DNA of 50,506 bases from Nonomuraea basaltis (GCF_005893125.1 NZ_VCJS01000087.1:1-50506); one strand, 5' to 3'. Numbered from the stretch's first letter, positions 1-7,585 are shown. Numbers and translations: made by a program. The notes: generated by a model not told the origin, from the letters alone.

Positions 1-173
1 TGCCGCACACGCTGCGCGACGCGCTGGCGTTGTTCGAGGGGTCGAAGCTGGCCCGTGAGACCTTCGGCGAGGACGTGGTCGAGCACTACGCCAACAACGC
101 GCGGGTGGAACTGGCCGCGTTCGACGCCGCGGTGACGGACTGGGAGCTGTTCCGCAGCTTCGAGCGGATGTGA
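1..173 (+). CDS. Glutamine synthetase family protein, C-terminal end only
   Basis: Only the last 56 codons are present; the gene enters from the left edge and stops at TGA 171-173. The tail reads as an acidic alpha-helical end with the segments LRDALALFEGS, FGEDVVEHY and the ending DWELFRSFERM. These match the C-terminus of the glutamine synthetase / gamma-glutamylpolyamine synthetase fold (GlnA3/GlnA4-like proteins of actinobacteria). The ATP- and glutamate-binding parts lie outside the window, so substrate cannot be assigned. The gene ends 5 nt before a hairpin shared with the convergent tRNA-Ala. Family assignment rests on recognised tail motifs; confidence is moderate to good. Confidence 0.75.
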   Translation, partial: PHTLRDALALFEGSKLARETFGEDVVEHYANNARVELAAFDAAVTDWELFRSFERM

Positions 174-177
174 GAAA

Positions 178-212
178 GCCCCTTGCCTGTGAGGTTTCCG
201 CAGGTAAGGGGC
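178..212. terminator. Hairpin between glutamine synthetase end and tRNA-Ala
   Basis: Arms GCCCCTTGCCTG (178-189) and CAGGTAAGGGGC (201-212) pair over 12 positions including one G-U, with an 11-nt loop. On the minus strand the hairpin is followed by TTTCTC, so it suits termination of the tRNA transcript. On the plus strand it sits 5 nt after the glutamine synthetase stop, so it may act in both directions. Confidence 0.7.
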
Positions 213-225
213 GGTGTGATCGGGG

Positions 226-298
226 TGGAGCTATGGGGATTCGAACCCCAGACCTCCTCCATGCCATGGAGGCGCGCTACCAACTGCGCCATAGCCCC
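226..298 (-). tRNA. tRNA-Ala (anticodon GGC), copy 1
   Basis: Read on the minus strand the gene folds into a complete cloverleaf. The acceptor arms are GGGGCTA and TAGCTCC with discriminator A. The anticodon stem is CCTCC/GGAGG around the loop ATGGCAT, giving anticodon GGC. The T arm contains GGTTCGAATCC. No CCA is encoded. It differs at a single base from the second copy at 30520-30592 (G here and A there, just after the acceptor arm). Hairpin 178-212 follows its 3' end. Confidence 0.97.
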
Positions 299-336
299 TT
301 TCGATCACCAAGTCTATCGGAATCCAGAAGCGCTCG

Positions 337-364
337 TGTCACGCCGAAGGGCATCTGCTACGTC
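337..364 (+). promoter_or_regulatory. ECF41-type promoter of the sigma factor gene (likely autoregulated)
   Basis: TGTCACG (337-343) is followed after 17 nt by CGTC (361-364). The known ECF41 target promoter has TGTCACA at -35 and CGTC at -10 with a spacer of about this size. The sigma gene's own ATG begins 9 nt after CGTC, at the expected transcription start. This fits autoregulated, leaderless transcription. No separate Shine-Dalgarno sequence at normal spacing is seen. Confidence 0.7.
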
Positions 365-372
365 TTAGGGGT

Positions 373-1287
373 ATGTCGACCTTTGAAGACCATCGGAGCC
401 TGTTGACCGGGGTCGCCTACCGGATCCTGGGCAGCGTCGCCGATGCAGAGGACGTCGTTCAGGAGGCGTGGCTGCGCTGGTCGGGCCTGGACGAGGCGAC
501 GGTCGGCGACCCCAAAGCCTACCTGGTCAAGGTGACCTCGCGGCTGGCCATCGACCGGCTGCGGTGGGCGAAGTCGCGGCGGGAGGCGTACGTCGGGCCG
601 TGGCTGCCCGAGCCGATCAGCACCGAGCCCGGCGTCGCCGAGCAGGCCGAGCTGGCCGAATCGGTGGAGATGGCGCTGCTGGTGGTGCTGGAGACACTCT
701 CGCCGCTGGAACGGGCCGTGTTCGTGTTACGGGAGGCGTTCGGTCTGCCGTTCTCGGAGATCGCCGAGGTCATCGGGCGGTCCGAGCCGGCCACCAGGCA
801 GCTCGCGCGGCGGGCGCGCGACCACGTACAGGAGAAACGGCCGCGGTTCGACGTGGACAGGGACGAGCGGAGGCGGATGACCGTGCGGTTCATCAACGCC
901 TCCGCGAACGGGGACCTGGACGGGCTGATCGAGCTGTTGTCCAGTGAGGTCACGATGGTCAGCGACGGCGGCGGCAAGGCCAGGGCGGCTCTGCGCATCA
1001 TCACCGGCGCCGACCACGTCGGCCGTTACCTGCTGTCCATCAACACCCCGGTGAACATCGCCCGCTTCATGCCCTCTGTCGGCCTGGCGAAGGACTCCGG
1101 CCTGTCCTTCGGGATGACCGAGATGAACGGCGCGCCCGCGATCGTCATCTCGGCGGGCGACAAGGTGATCACGGTGATCTCGCTGGTGCTCTCGGACGGC
1201 AAGATCGACACCATTTACCTCGTCGCGAACCCGGAGAAGGTCGCCCACCTGCGGCCCGCGACGGGTCCCGGAGCGGGCGCCCTCTGA
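373..1287 (+). CDS. ECF RNA polymerase sigma factor, ECF41 (SigJ-like) family
   Basis: This 304-residue protein directs RNA polymerase to a small regulon. Region 2 (about residues 5-70) includes the typical GSVADAEDVVQEAWLRW segment. Region 4 (about 105-155) ends in an HTH with FSEIAEVIGRSEPATRQLARR. The linker WLPEP and a C-terminal SnoaL-like domain (about 165-295, with VSDGGGKARAA) are hallmarks of ECF41. In that group the fused C-terminal domain modulates activity instead of a separate anti-sigma factor. The usual ECF41 partner (carboxymuconolactone decarboxylase, oxidoreductase or epimerase) is not adjacent, so the gene looks like an orphan. Its promoter matches the ECF41 consensus. Codon 119 (727-729) is a rare TTA leucine codon. 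It is convergent with the Clp-N-like gene, 10 nt away. Confidence 0.92.
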   Translation: MSTFEDHRSLLTGVAYRILGSVADAEDVVQEAWLRWSGLDEATVGDPKAYLVKVTSRLAIDRLRWAKSRREAYVGPWLPEPISTEPGVAEQAELAESVEMALLVVLETLSPLERAVFVLREAFGLPFSEIAEVIGRSEPATRQLARRARDHVQEKRPRFDVDRDERRRMTVRFINASANGDLDGLIELLSSEVTMVSDGGGKARAALRIITGADHVGRYLLSINTPVNIARFMPSVGLAKDSGLSFGMTEMNGAPAIVISAGDKVITVISLVLSDGKIDTIYLVANPEKVAHLRPATGPGAGAL

Positions 1288-1297
1288 AGTGCGGCGC

Positions 1298-1828
1298 TCA
1301 GGCGACCTGGCGGAAGGGTATGCCCGCCTCGCGCACCAGCGTGCGGAGGTCGACCCCGGCATCCCGGAGGATCCCGGCGGCGCCGTTCGAGTAGTCGGCC
1401 AGCAACCCCCACAGCAGCCGCTCCCCCGTGACCGGGCCCGGCCGCCACATGGCCACCTCGATCACCTTCCTGGCATGCATGGCCAGCGGGATCTCGCCGA
1501 GCGGCCCGTACAGCGTCACGCGGAGCGGCCGCAGCCGGGAGCGGCGCAGGTTCCACGCCCGGGGCTCGTCGGCGCCGGCTCTGGTGCGGCGGTGCACCAG
1601 GTCGAGGTCGATGCCGAGGGTGGCGAGCAGCGACCGCGCGTCGCCGGCGTCCACCCGCTCCCGTACGTCGCGCCCGGAGGCGGTGAACGACGAGAGCGCG
1701 AACGGCCGCACCTCGGCCAGCCCCAGCAGCATCAGATCGGCGTCGAGCACGGGCCGACCGGCGTCCAGCGCGAGGATTCCTGCCCTGACCACGGCGTGGC
1801 GGGCGCCTTCTGTGAATCTGGCGAACAC
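1298..1828 (-). CDS. Clp N-terminal-domain-like protein without ATPase
   Basis: This 176-residue protein has two copies of the helical Clp-N type repeat. The first is near the start (FTEGARHAVVRAG, then LDADLMLLGLAEV). The second lies around residues 115-170 (MHARKVIEVAMW, then GERLLWGLLAD and AGILRDAGVDLRTLVREAG). In ClpA/ClpC this domain binds adaptors and substrates; here no AAA+ module follows. It could be a stand-alone adaptor, a sensor or a regulator; none of this is shown by the sequence. The start is GTG 1826-1828, 3 nt after the stop of the upstream HTH gene. The run AGGGGGT before it can serve as ribosome binding site, so the two genes are probably translationally coupled. Confidence 0.7.
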   Translation of the reverse strand: MFARFTEGARHAVVRAGILALDAGRPVLDADLMLLGLAEVRPFALSSFTASGRDVRERVDAGDARSLLATLGIDLDLVHRRTRAGADEPRAWNLRRSRLRPLRVTLYGPLGEIPLAMHARKVIEVAMWRPGPVTGERLLWGLLADYSNGAAGILRDAGVDLRTLVREAGIPFRQVA

Positions 1829-1831
1829 GAG

Positions 1832-2047
1832 CTACCCCCTTGTCCTGCGTGCGTGCTTGCGGTGGGCGGTCTGCCGCCGAACCCCCAGCGCGTCGGCGAT
1901 CTGCTCCCACGACCACCCTTGAGCGCGCGCGTTCGAGACGTGCATCGCCTCCAGCTCTTCGAGCAGGGCCCTGAGCGCGGCCACCGCCGCCAGGCCCACC
2001 CCGGGATCGCGATCAGCGGCCGCCTCGGCCAGTTCGGTGACTTCCAT
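1832..2047 (-). CDS. Small HTH DNA-binding protein paired with the Clp-N-like protein
   Basis: The 71-residue product from ATG 2045-2047 has a predicted helical N-terminus (VAALRALLEELE) and a C-terminal sigma-region-4-like HTH, QGWSWEQIADALGVRRQT, followed by a basic tail. The reading frame continues upstream, so a longer start inside a palindrome (ATG 2083-2085) is possible. No Shine-Dalgarno sequence precedes either ATG. I prefer 2047 because CTGACA and TATGCT (minus strand, 18-nt spacer) place the transcription start at this ATG. Two perfect palindromes cover that promoter, suggesting autorepression. Such HTH and Clp-N pairs recur in actinobacteria as far as I know, but their job is not established. 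Confidence 0.7.
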   Translation of the reverse strand: MEVTELAEAAADRDPGVGLAAVAALRALLEELEAMHVSNARAQGWSWEQIADALGVRRQTAHRKHARRTRG

Positions 2048-2050
2048 GGC

Positions 2051-2095
2051 GTCAGCATATGCTGACAGAGGCACGCTTGTCAGCATATGCTGACA
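2051..2095 (-). promoter_or_regulatory. Promoter with two identical palindromic operators
   Basis: The 16-bp perfect palindrome GTCAGCATATGCTGAC occurs at 2051-2066 and again at 2079-2094 (18 bp when flanking T/A are counted). The centres are 28 bp apart. On the minus strand the distal copy holds a -35-like CTGACA and the proximal copy a -10-like TATGCT. The start codon of the HTH gene lies 3 nt beyond. Binding at both sites would block RNA polymerase directly. Confidence 0.75.
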
Positions 2096-2117
2096 GAAAG
2101 GCCGGAGCCGATCCGCG

Positions 2118-3332
2118 TCAACGTGCCGGCGGCCGCTCGTCCTCCAGGTAGCGGTCACGGCCGGCGTACAGGCCGGTGAAGAGCTGTGCGGCGAGCACGC
2201 CGAAGATCAGCGTGTACGTCAGCCCCCACCCGCCCGTCAACTCGTACAGCACGCCCACCAGCAGCGGGCCGGCGCCGGCGATGAGGTACCCGGCGCTCTG
2301 GCCGAACGCCGACAGCGCGGCCGTGGCCTCCGGCGTGCGGGTGCGCAGCCCCAGCATCACCAGCGCCAGCGGGAACGACCCCATCCCAACGGAGATGAGG
2401 AACACCCACACCGGCGCCGTCGACGCCGGCCCGGCCCAGAGCCCGAGGAAGCCGGCCGCGTAGAACGCGACGAGGACGACCACGACGGGACGCTGGTCGC
2501 GAAAGCGCGAGGCGACCATGGGCACGGCGATCGAGACGGGGATGCTCAGCGCGGTGAACACGCCGAGGATCAGCCCGGCCTGCGAGGTGCTGTAGCCGTC
2601 GTCGGTGAGGATGGTGGCGAGCCAGCCGAACATGATGTAGGCGATCATCGACTGGGTGCCGAAGTAGATCGCGATCATCCAGGCCAGCCTGCTGCCGAGC
2701 ATCCGGCGCAGGCCCGCGTCCCGGCCGCCTGTGTGCCGCTCCGGCTCACTGCGCAGCAGCGCAAGCCACGGAATGGCGGCGACGGCGGCCAGGGCCGCCC
2801 ACACGCCGAGCGCGATGTGCCAGTCGCCTGACGCGCGCTCGATCGGCACGGTCGCGGCGGCGGCCAGCATGGTGCCCGTCGCCAGGGCCGTGGTGTAGAC
2901 GGTGGTCATGATCCCGGTACGGGCCGGGAAGTGACGCTTGATCAGCGTCGGGATGAGCACGTTGCCGACGGCGCCGCCGGACAGCGCGACCGCGCTGCTC
3001 AGCAGGAACACCGGGGCCGAGCCGACCAGCGACCTGACCAGCAGGCCCGCGCCCAGCGTGACGAGGGCCAGCAGGAGGAGCCGGTGCTCGCCGATCCGCC
3101 TGGCGAGGGACGGAGTGACGGCGCCCACGCTGGCGAAGGCCAGCACGGGGAGGGTGGTGAGCAGGCCGGTGCCCACGCTCGTCATGCCCAGGGCGCCGGA
3201 CAGCTGGTCGAGGAGCGGGCCGACGCTGGTGACGGCGGTGCGCAGGTTGAGTGCGGCGAGCACGATTCCCAGCACGAGGAGCCAGGCGAGGGGGGTCGTT
3301 CTGCCTCTGGACTCTTGGGCGAGCACGCTCAT
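2118..3332 (-). CDS. MFS transporter, CynX/NimT (cyanate-permease-like) family
   Basis: This membrane transporter of about 404 residues has twelve hydrophobic segments in two halves. Typical segments are WLLVLGIVLAALNLRTAVTSVGPLL near the N-terminus and the loop SLARRIGEHR after helix 2. The NLRTAVTSVGP signature is typical of the CynX/NimT branch, whose members move small anions or nitroimidazole-type drugs; the substrate here is unknown. The start at ATG 3330-3332 is chosen because GGAGGA lies 10 nt upstream. A longer GTG start at 3350 would place that site inside the gene. Downstream, on the same strand, lies the HTH/Clp-N pair with its own promoter, so no operon is implied. Confidence 0.85.
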   Translation of the reverse strand: MSVLAQESRGRTTPLAWLLVLGIVLAALNLRTAVTSVGPLLDQLSGALGMTSVGTGLLTTLPVLAFASVGAVTPSLARRIGEHRLLLLALVTLGAGLLVRSLVGSAPVFLLSSAVALSGGAVGNVLIPTLIKRHFPARTGIMTTVYTTALATGTMLAAAATVPIERASGDWHIALGVWAALAAVAAIPWLALLRSEPERHTGGRDAGLRRMLGSRLAWMIAIYFGTQSMIAYIMFGWLATILTDDGYSTSQAGLILGVFTALSIPVSIAVPMVASRFRDQRPVVVVLVAFYAAGFLGLWAGPASTAPVWVFLISVGMGSFPLALVMLGLRTRTPEATAALSAFGQSAGYLIAGAGPLLVGVLYELTGGWGLTYTLIFGVLAAQLFTGLYAGRDRYLEDERPPAR

Positions 3333-3469
3333 GCGGGGAAGGTCCTCCACTCATCAAATCATGGGACGAATCACCACCTTAACAGGACCGAAATATGGAT
3401 TTATTCCTGGCACCGACACGCGTCGGCGGCCGTCCCACGTGCTACGTGGCCGGCCGCCGAAATGTGCGG

Positions 3470-4075
3470 TCACAGGACCGGACGCGGGCCCTCCGGGGGT
3501 TCGTCGCGCGGAGGCACCGGGCCGGGCGGTGGAAGGGTGTCGCCGGGCGGGTAGGCGTCGCCGCCCACCGTGCCGGGCGGCACCGGCTGGTCACTCTCGC
3601 CGTACGTCGAGCCGCGCTGGTGCGGGCCGGGCACGTCGCCGCGCCAGCCGCCCGTCTCCCCGCCGCGCGACTCGATGAACGCCTTGAAGCGCTTCATGTC
3701 GCCGATGACGCGCATGCGGACGAGCTGCAGCCAGTCGCCCGCGGTCTCGACGAAGCCCTCCGGGTCGTACTCCATCTGGAGCGTGACCCTGGTCGTGTTG
3801 TCGTCGAGCCGGTGGAAGGTGACGACGCCGGCCTGGTGCGGCTTGTCGGTGGTGCGCCAGGCGATGCGCTCGTCCGGGTGCTGCTCGGTGATGTCGGCCT
3901 CGAACTCGCGCCGGGCACCGGCGATCTCCGCCACCCAGACGGTACGCGTGTCGGTGATCTGTTTGACGGACTCCACGCCCTCCATGAACTCGGGGAAGCT
4001 CTCGAACTGCGTCCACTGGTTGTAGGCCACCGTGATGGGGACCTCGACGTCTATTGAGTGCTCGATCGTGCTCAT
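3470..4075 (-). CDS. SRPBCC (polyketide cyclase/dehydrase-like) protein with proline-rich tail
   Basis: This 201-residue protein has a START/SRPBCC fold over residues 1-145: EHSIDVEVPITVAYNQWTQF, then FPEFMEGVESV, RIAWRTTD and a long C-terminal helix WLQLVRMRVIGDMKRFKAFI. Members bind hydrophobic ligands or membranes; actinobacterial relatives of this type are common and mostly uncharacterised. After about residue 147 comes a 55-residue Gly/Pro-rich disordered tail (GDAYPPGDTLPPPGP). The start ATG has AGGAG 7 nt upstream. No signal peptide or membrane helix is visible, so it should be cytosolic. It lies between an MFS gene and two small membrane-protein genes on the same strand; a functional link is not evident. 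Confidence 0.8.
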   Translation of the reverse strand: MSTIEHSIDVEVPITVAYNQWTQFESFPEFMEGVESVKQITDTRTVWVAEIAGARREFEADITEQHPDERIAWRTTDKPHQAGVVTFHRLDDNTTRVTLQMEYDPEGFVETAGDWLQLVRMRVIGDMKRFKAFIESRGGETGGWRGDVPGPHQRGSTYGESDQPVPPGTVGGDAYPPGDTLPPPGPVPPRDEPPEGPRPVL

Positions 4076-4106
4076 GGGGAGCTCCTCTGCCCGGGCACGA
4101 CGGGCG

Positions 4107-4490
4107 CTAACGCCTGCGCCGCAGCAGCCAGTAGAGGCCCACGACGGGCAGCACCAGCGGGATGAAGAGGTAACCCTTGCCGTACCCCGACCAGACCGTC
4201 TCGTCGGGGAAGGCCTCCGGGTCGAGGAGGCTGGCGGTGCCGATGATGAGCACGCCGGCCAGCTCGATGCCGAGCGCGACCAGCGCGAGGCGCCGTGCGC
4301 CGCGCCAGAGGGCGACGGTGAGCAGGATGTAGACGAGCGCCGCGAACGCCGACAGCGAGTACGCCAGCGGCGCCTCGTCGAACTTGCCCGCGATCTGCAC
4401 GGCCGCCCGCGCCCCCGCGGCCAGCGAGAACAGCGCGTAGACGGCGATCAGGGCCCGCCCGGGACCCGTGCCGATGGACGACGTGGTCAC
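4107..4490 (-). CDS. Small integral membrane protein, four helices
   Basis: This 127-residue protein, starting at GTG 4488-4490, has about four transmembrane segments (ALIAVYALFSLAAG, AFAALVYILLTVAL, LALVALGIELAGVLII, YLFIPLVLPVVGLYWLL) and ends in four arginines. No catalytic motif is visible. A second four-helix protein lies 52 nt upstream on the same strand, so the two may form a pair. Function unknown. Confidence 0.75.
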   Translation of the reverse strand: MTTSSIGTGPGRALIAVYALFSLAAGARAAVQIAGKFDEAPLAYSLSAFAALVYILLTVALWRGARRLALVALGIELAGVLIIGTASLLDPEAFPDETVWSGYGKGYLFIPLVLPVVGLYWLLRRRR

Positions 4491-4542
4491 GCCGTCCCCC
4501 TCCGGTCCGCCGCGCCGTCCCGCCGCCGTGTCGTCGAGGTCG

Positions 4543-4905
4543 TCACGCCACCCCCTGCCAGATCTGCAGCAGCCGGGCCGTCATCACCGCGATCGCGAAC
4601 CCGGCCACGACCAGGATCGCCGACCCCCACCTGCTGCGCTCGGCCAGCGCCAGGAACACCCCGGCGGGCGGGATCACGACCTCGCCGGCGAGGTAGCCCC
4701 ACAGCGTGGCCTTGTCGTCGGGCCCTTCGCCCGCGGCCACCGCCGCGATCACGAACCCCAGCTGCACCAGCACGGCCACCTCGAGCGCGGCGAAGCCGAC
4801 CAGCAGCACCATGCCCATCGGCCGGTTGCGGATCGCGACGATCAGGCTCGCCAGCATGAGCAGCAGCGAGCCGACGATGACGATCGTGGAGACGGTGGTG
4901 TTCAT
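4543..4905 (-). CDS. Small integral membrane protein, four helices
   Basis: This 120-residue protein starts at ATG 4903-4905, with GGTAAGG-like reverse-strand context but no strong Shine-Dalgarno. It has four hydrophobic segments: STIVIVGSLLLMLASLIVAI, GMVLLVGFAALEVAVLVQLGF, LAGEVVIPPAGVFLAL and AILVVAGFAIAVMTARLL. It resembles the downstream 127-residue protein in size and topology. The two genes are collinear and probably cotranscribed. I recognise no function. Confidence 0.72.
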   Translation of the reverse strand: MNTTVSTIVIVGSLLLMLASLIVAIRNRPMGMVLLVGFAALEVAVLVQLGFVIAAVAAGEGPDDKATLWGYLAGEVVIPPAGVFLALAERSRWGSAILVVAGFAIAVMTARLLQIWQGVA

Positions 4906-4959
4906 CGGAGGTAAGGCTATCGCCCGGGTGGGGCGGTCCCGATTCCGGAGAAGGCCGGG

Positions 4960-5649
4960 CTAGCGTGCGGGCAGATCGCGCTCGATCCCGTCCAGCAGCC
5001 AGCGCAGGCCGCGCTCGAAGTTGTCGTCGGCCCCCGGCACGCCCTGCTCGATCATCGGCGCCAGCCGGGGGAACTCACCGCTCTCGACCAGCTCCTTGAT
5101 GTACGGCTCCGCGACCGCCGCCCGCTCGGCCTCGTTGATCCCCCGCTGCCTGGGCGCCGCGCGCTCCAGCGACTCTCTGACCACGAACCCGCTCATGTAG
5201 TCGTTGTACGCGGCCAAGATCCGCCAGGCCGTCAGCCGGTCGAGCCCGAGCCCGTCGAGCGCGGCCAGCTTCTGCTCCACGTGCCGCAGCCCGTTCGGCC
5301 CCACGACGGCTCCCTGCGAGATCAGGTCGACGCGCCAGGGGTGACGGCGGACGAGCTCCCGCTCGCGCCGGGCGATCAGCAGCAGCGCCTCGCGCCAGTC
5401 TGCGGGCAGCGGCCCGTCGATGAGTACCTCGGCGGCGACCTCGTCGAGCATCAGGGCCAGCAGGTCCTCCTTGCGCTCGATGTACGAGTAGAGCGTCATC
5501 GCCCTGGCCCCCAGCTCGGTGGCCACGCGCCTGATCGAGACCGCGGCCAGCCCCTCGGCGTCGGCGATCGCGATGGCGGCGGTCACGATCGCCTCCCTGG
5601 TCAGGGCCGGGCGGCGGGGCGGCGTGGGCCGCGACCAGACAGAACTCAC
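4960..5649 (-). CDS. TetR family transcriptional repressor, divergent from MFS exporter
   Basis: The 229-residue protein from GTG 5647-5649 has a TetR N-terminal domain (residues about 10-60: LTREAIVTAAIAIADAEG, SIRRVATELGARAMTLYSYI, ERKEDLLALM) and a helical ligand domain with a TetR_C-like ending (NFERGLRWLLDGIERDL). It faces the DHA2-type exporter across 54 nt of DNA that holds inverted repeats, the standard layout for a drug-responsive repressor and pump. The open frame extends far upstream through the exporter gene, but only the part from 5649 has protein-like content. The GTG start has only a weak purine stretch before it. Confidence 0.88.
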   Translation of the reverse strand: MSSVWSRPTPPRRPALTREAIVTAAIAIADAEGLAAVSIRRVATELGARAMTLYSYIERKEDLLALMLDEVAAEVLIDGPLPADWREALLLIARRERELVRRHPWRVDLISQGAVVGPNGLRHVEQKLAALDGLGLDRLTAWRILAAYNDYMSGFVVRESLERAAPRQRGINEAERAAVAEPYIKELVESGEFPRLAPMIEQGVPGADDNFERGLRWLLDGIERDLPAR

Positions 5650-5672
5650 GGTCCCGATATTAGGGCAAGCGC

Positions 5673-5718
5673 TACACCGTACGAAAGTGATACGGTGTAC
5701 GGCATGCGATACAGCGTA
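5673..5718. promoter_or_regulatory. TetR operator array in the TetR/MFS intergenic region
   Basis: TACACCGTA (5673-5681) and TACGGTGTA (5691-5699) form a perfect 9-bp inverted repeat with a 9-nt spacer. A third related half-site, TACAGCGTA (5710-5718), lies inside the first codons of the exporter. The 14-mer TACACCGTACGAAA at 5673 recurs with one change at 5710. The array covers the start regions of both divergent genes, as expected for a TetR repressor site. Confidence 0.72.
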
Positions 5719-7059
5719 CGAAATCCACTCCGGACGACGGGCCTGGTCGTTCTCCTGGGCGTCGTCATGACGATGCTCGACACGACGATCGTCAACGTGG
5801 CGATCACCTCGCTGGCCCGCGGCTTCGGCACGACGATCGCGACCATGCAGTGGGCGGTCACCGGCTACCTGCTGACCCTGTCGATGACGGTCCCCGTCAC
5901 CGGCTGGGCGGTGGGCAGGTTCGGGAGCAGGAACGTCTGGCTGGTCTCGCTGGTGCTGTTCATCGCGGGCTCGGCGCTCAGCGCCGCCGCCTGGTCGGTC
6001 GGGAGCCTGGTCGCCTTCCGCGCGGTGCAGGGGCTGGGCGGGGGCCTGCTCCTGCCCGTGGGCCAGACGATGCTGGCCCAGGCGGCCGGCAAGGAACGCA
6101 TGGGCCGCGTGATGGCCCTGATCTCGGTGCCCGCGATGCTGGTGCCGGTGCTCGGGCCGCCGTTCGGCGGGGTGATCGTCGAGGCCGTCGGCTGGCGGTG
6201 GCTGTTCCTGATCAACGTGCCGGTCTGCGCGGTGGCGCTGCTCGCCGCGTTCCTGCTGCTGCCCAGCGAGCCGGGCGCGAACCCGCAGGGCCTCGACGTG
6301 ATCGGCCTGGCGGTGCTGTCCCCCGGCCTGGCCGCGCTGGTCTACGGCCTGTCCGAGGTGGGCAACGGGGCCTCGCTCCTGCATCCGGCGCTGTGGATCG
6401 GGCTCGCCCTGGTCGCCGCGTTCACGGTGCGGGCGATGAAGGTCCCAGGAGCGCTGGTGGACCTGCGGCTGTTCGGCAACCGCACGTTCGCCGCTGCGGT
6501 GGTCGCGCTCGTGTGCTACTCGGCCGCGATGTTCGGCTTCACGGTGCTCGTCCCGCTCTACAGCCAGCTCGCCGAGGGCGGGAACGCGCTGGACGCCGGC
6601 CTGCTGCTGGCCCCGATGGGGATCGGCGCGGCGATCACGATGCCGGTGGCGGGCAAGCTCACCGACAGCAAGGGGCCGCGCGGCGTCGGCGCGGCCGGCG
6701 TGGTCGTGGCGGTGGCGGGGCTGGTGGCCTTCACGGCGTTCGGCGGCCCGGTGCCGATCTTCGCGCTCGGCCTGGGGCACGGGCTGGTGTCGACGTCGGT
6801 GATGGCGGCCGCGTTCAAGACCTTGGAGCGGACCGCCATTCCGGCCGCCAGCACGCTGAGCACGATCGCGGTACGGCTCGCCTCGCCGTTCGGCGTCGCG
6901 CTGCTCGCCGTGCTGCTGCAGCTGTTCACCAGGGCGGACGTGGCGCGGCCCTTCACGTACGCCTTCGGCTGCGCCATCGCGCTGGCCGCCGTCTCGCTGG
7001 TGCCCATCGCGCTCATAAGATCGAAGGCGTGGAAAGGATCCTCGTCAGCGCCTGTCTGA
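5704..7059 (+). CDS. MFS multidrug exporter, DHA2 (EmrB/QacA) family
   Basis: This exporter is about 451 residues long and starts at ATG 5704. The first helix ends in the DHA2 signature LDTTIVNVAI. Motif C-like and motif A-like segments follow: VTGWAVGRFGSRNVWL, and LGPPFGGVIVEAVGWRWLFLINVP. DHA2 proteins are proton-driven exporters of lipophilic cations, dyes and antibiotics; the substrate is unknown. A divergent TetR gene and its operator lie immediately upstream. The 3' end overlaps the DUF523 gene by 31 nt in another frame, indicating cotranscription. No clear ribosome binding site precedes the ATG. Confidence 0.9.
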   Translation: MRYSVRNPLRTTGLVVLLGVVMTMLDTTIVNVAITSLARGFGTTIATMQWAVTGYLLTLSMTVPVTGWAVGRFGSRNVWLVSLVLFIAGSALSAAAWSVGSLVAFRAVQGLGGGLLLPVGQTMLAQAAGKERMGRVMALISVPAMLVPVLGPPFGGVIVEAVGWRWLFLINVPVCAVALLAAFLLLPSEPGANPQGLDVIGLAVLSPGLAALVYGLSEVGNGASLLHPALWIGLALVAAFTVRAMKVPGALVDLRLFGNRTFAAAVVALVCYSAAMFGFTVLVPLYSQLAEGGNALDAGLLLAPMGIGAAITMPVAGKLTDSKGPRGVGAAGVVVAVAGLVAFTAFGGPVPIFALGLGHGLVSTSVMAAAFKTLERTAIPAASTLSTIAVRLASPFGVALLAVLLQLFTRADVARPFTYAFGCAIALAAVSLVPIALIRSKAWKGSSSAPV

Positions 7060-7523
7060 TGGGCCGCCGGGTGCGCTACGACGGCGGCGCCAAGACCAGC
7101 TCGGACGCCTGGCTGGCCGGGTGGCGCAAGGAGGGGCGGCTGGTGCCGTTCTGCCCCGAGGTGGAGGGCGGGCTGCCGATCCCGCGCCCGGCCGCCGAGA
7201 TCGAGGGCGGCGCGGGCGGGGCGGCCGTGCTCTCCGGCGCCGCCCGCGTGCTGGCCACGGACGGGTCCGACGTGACGGCCGAGTTCCTGGCGGGCGCGCG
7301 GTCCGCGCTCGCCGTCGCCCAGGCCGCCGGGATCCGGGTGGCGGTGCTGAAGGAAGGGAGCCCCTCGTGCGGCGTGCTGTCGATCTACGACGGCACCTTC
7401 CGTGGCCACCGCACGCCCGGGCAGGGCGTCACGACGGCGCTGCTCGAGATGAACGGGATCCGCGTGTTCAGCGAGGAGCACGTCGCCGAGGCCGCCGAAT
7501 ACCTGCGGACACTGGAGACGTAG
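7029..7523 (+). CDS. DUF523 family protein
   Basis: This 164-residue protein matches DUF523 (YbbK-like). It starts ILVSACLMGRRVRYDGG, has VPFCPEVEGGLPIPRPAAEI at about 38-60, and the conserved LKEGSPSCG at about 112-120. Three conserved cysteines (in SACL, PFCPE and PSCG) suggest metal or Fe-S/thiol chemistry, but the biochemical role of the family is not known to me. The GTG start at 7029 lies inside the exporter gene. The 3' end shows a tandem duplication: RTLET, the stop, then an in-frame copy of the same residues running to a second stop at 7587-7589. Confidence 0.88.
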   Translation: MERILVSACLMGRRVRYDGGAKTSSDAWLAGWRKEGRLVPFCPEVEGGLPIPRPAAEIEGGAGGAAVLSGAARVLATDGSDVTAEFLAGARSALAVAQAAGIRVAVLKEGSPSCGVLSIYDGTFRGHRTPGQGVTTALLEMNGIRVFSEEHVAEAAEYLRTLET

Positions 7524-7585
7524 GAGGCGCTCGATCACCTGCGGACCCTGGAGACGCAGGACGCCCGGCCGCCGATCGTGGAGTC

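Noticed and set aside
5650..6780. Long minus-strand open frame upstream of the TetR start (continuing the TetR frame)
   Set aside because: It is antisense to the MFS exporter, is rich in His/Gln/Arg/Asp as in GC-rich shadow frames, and has no domain. The TetR protein begins at 5649.
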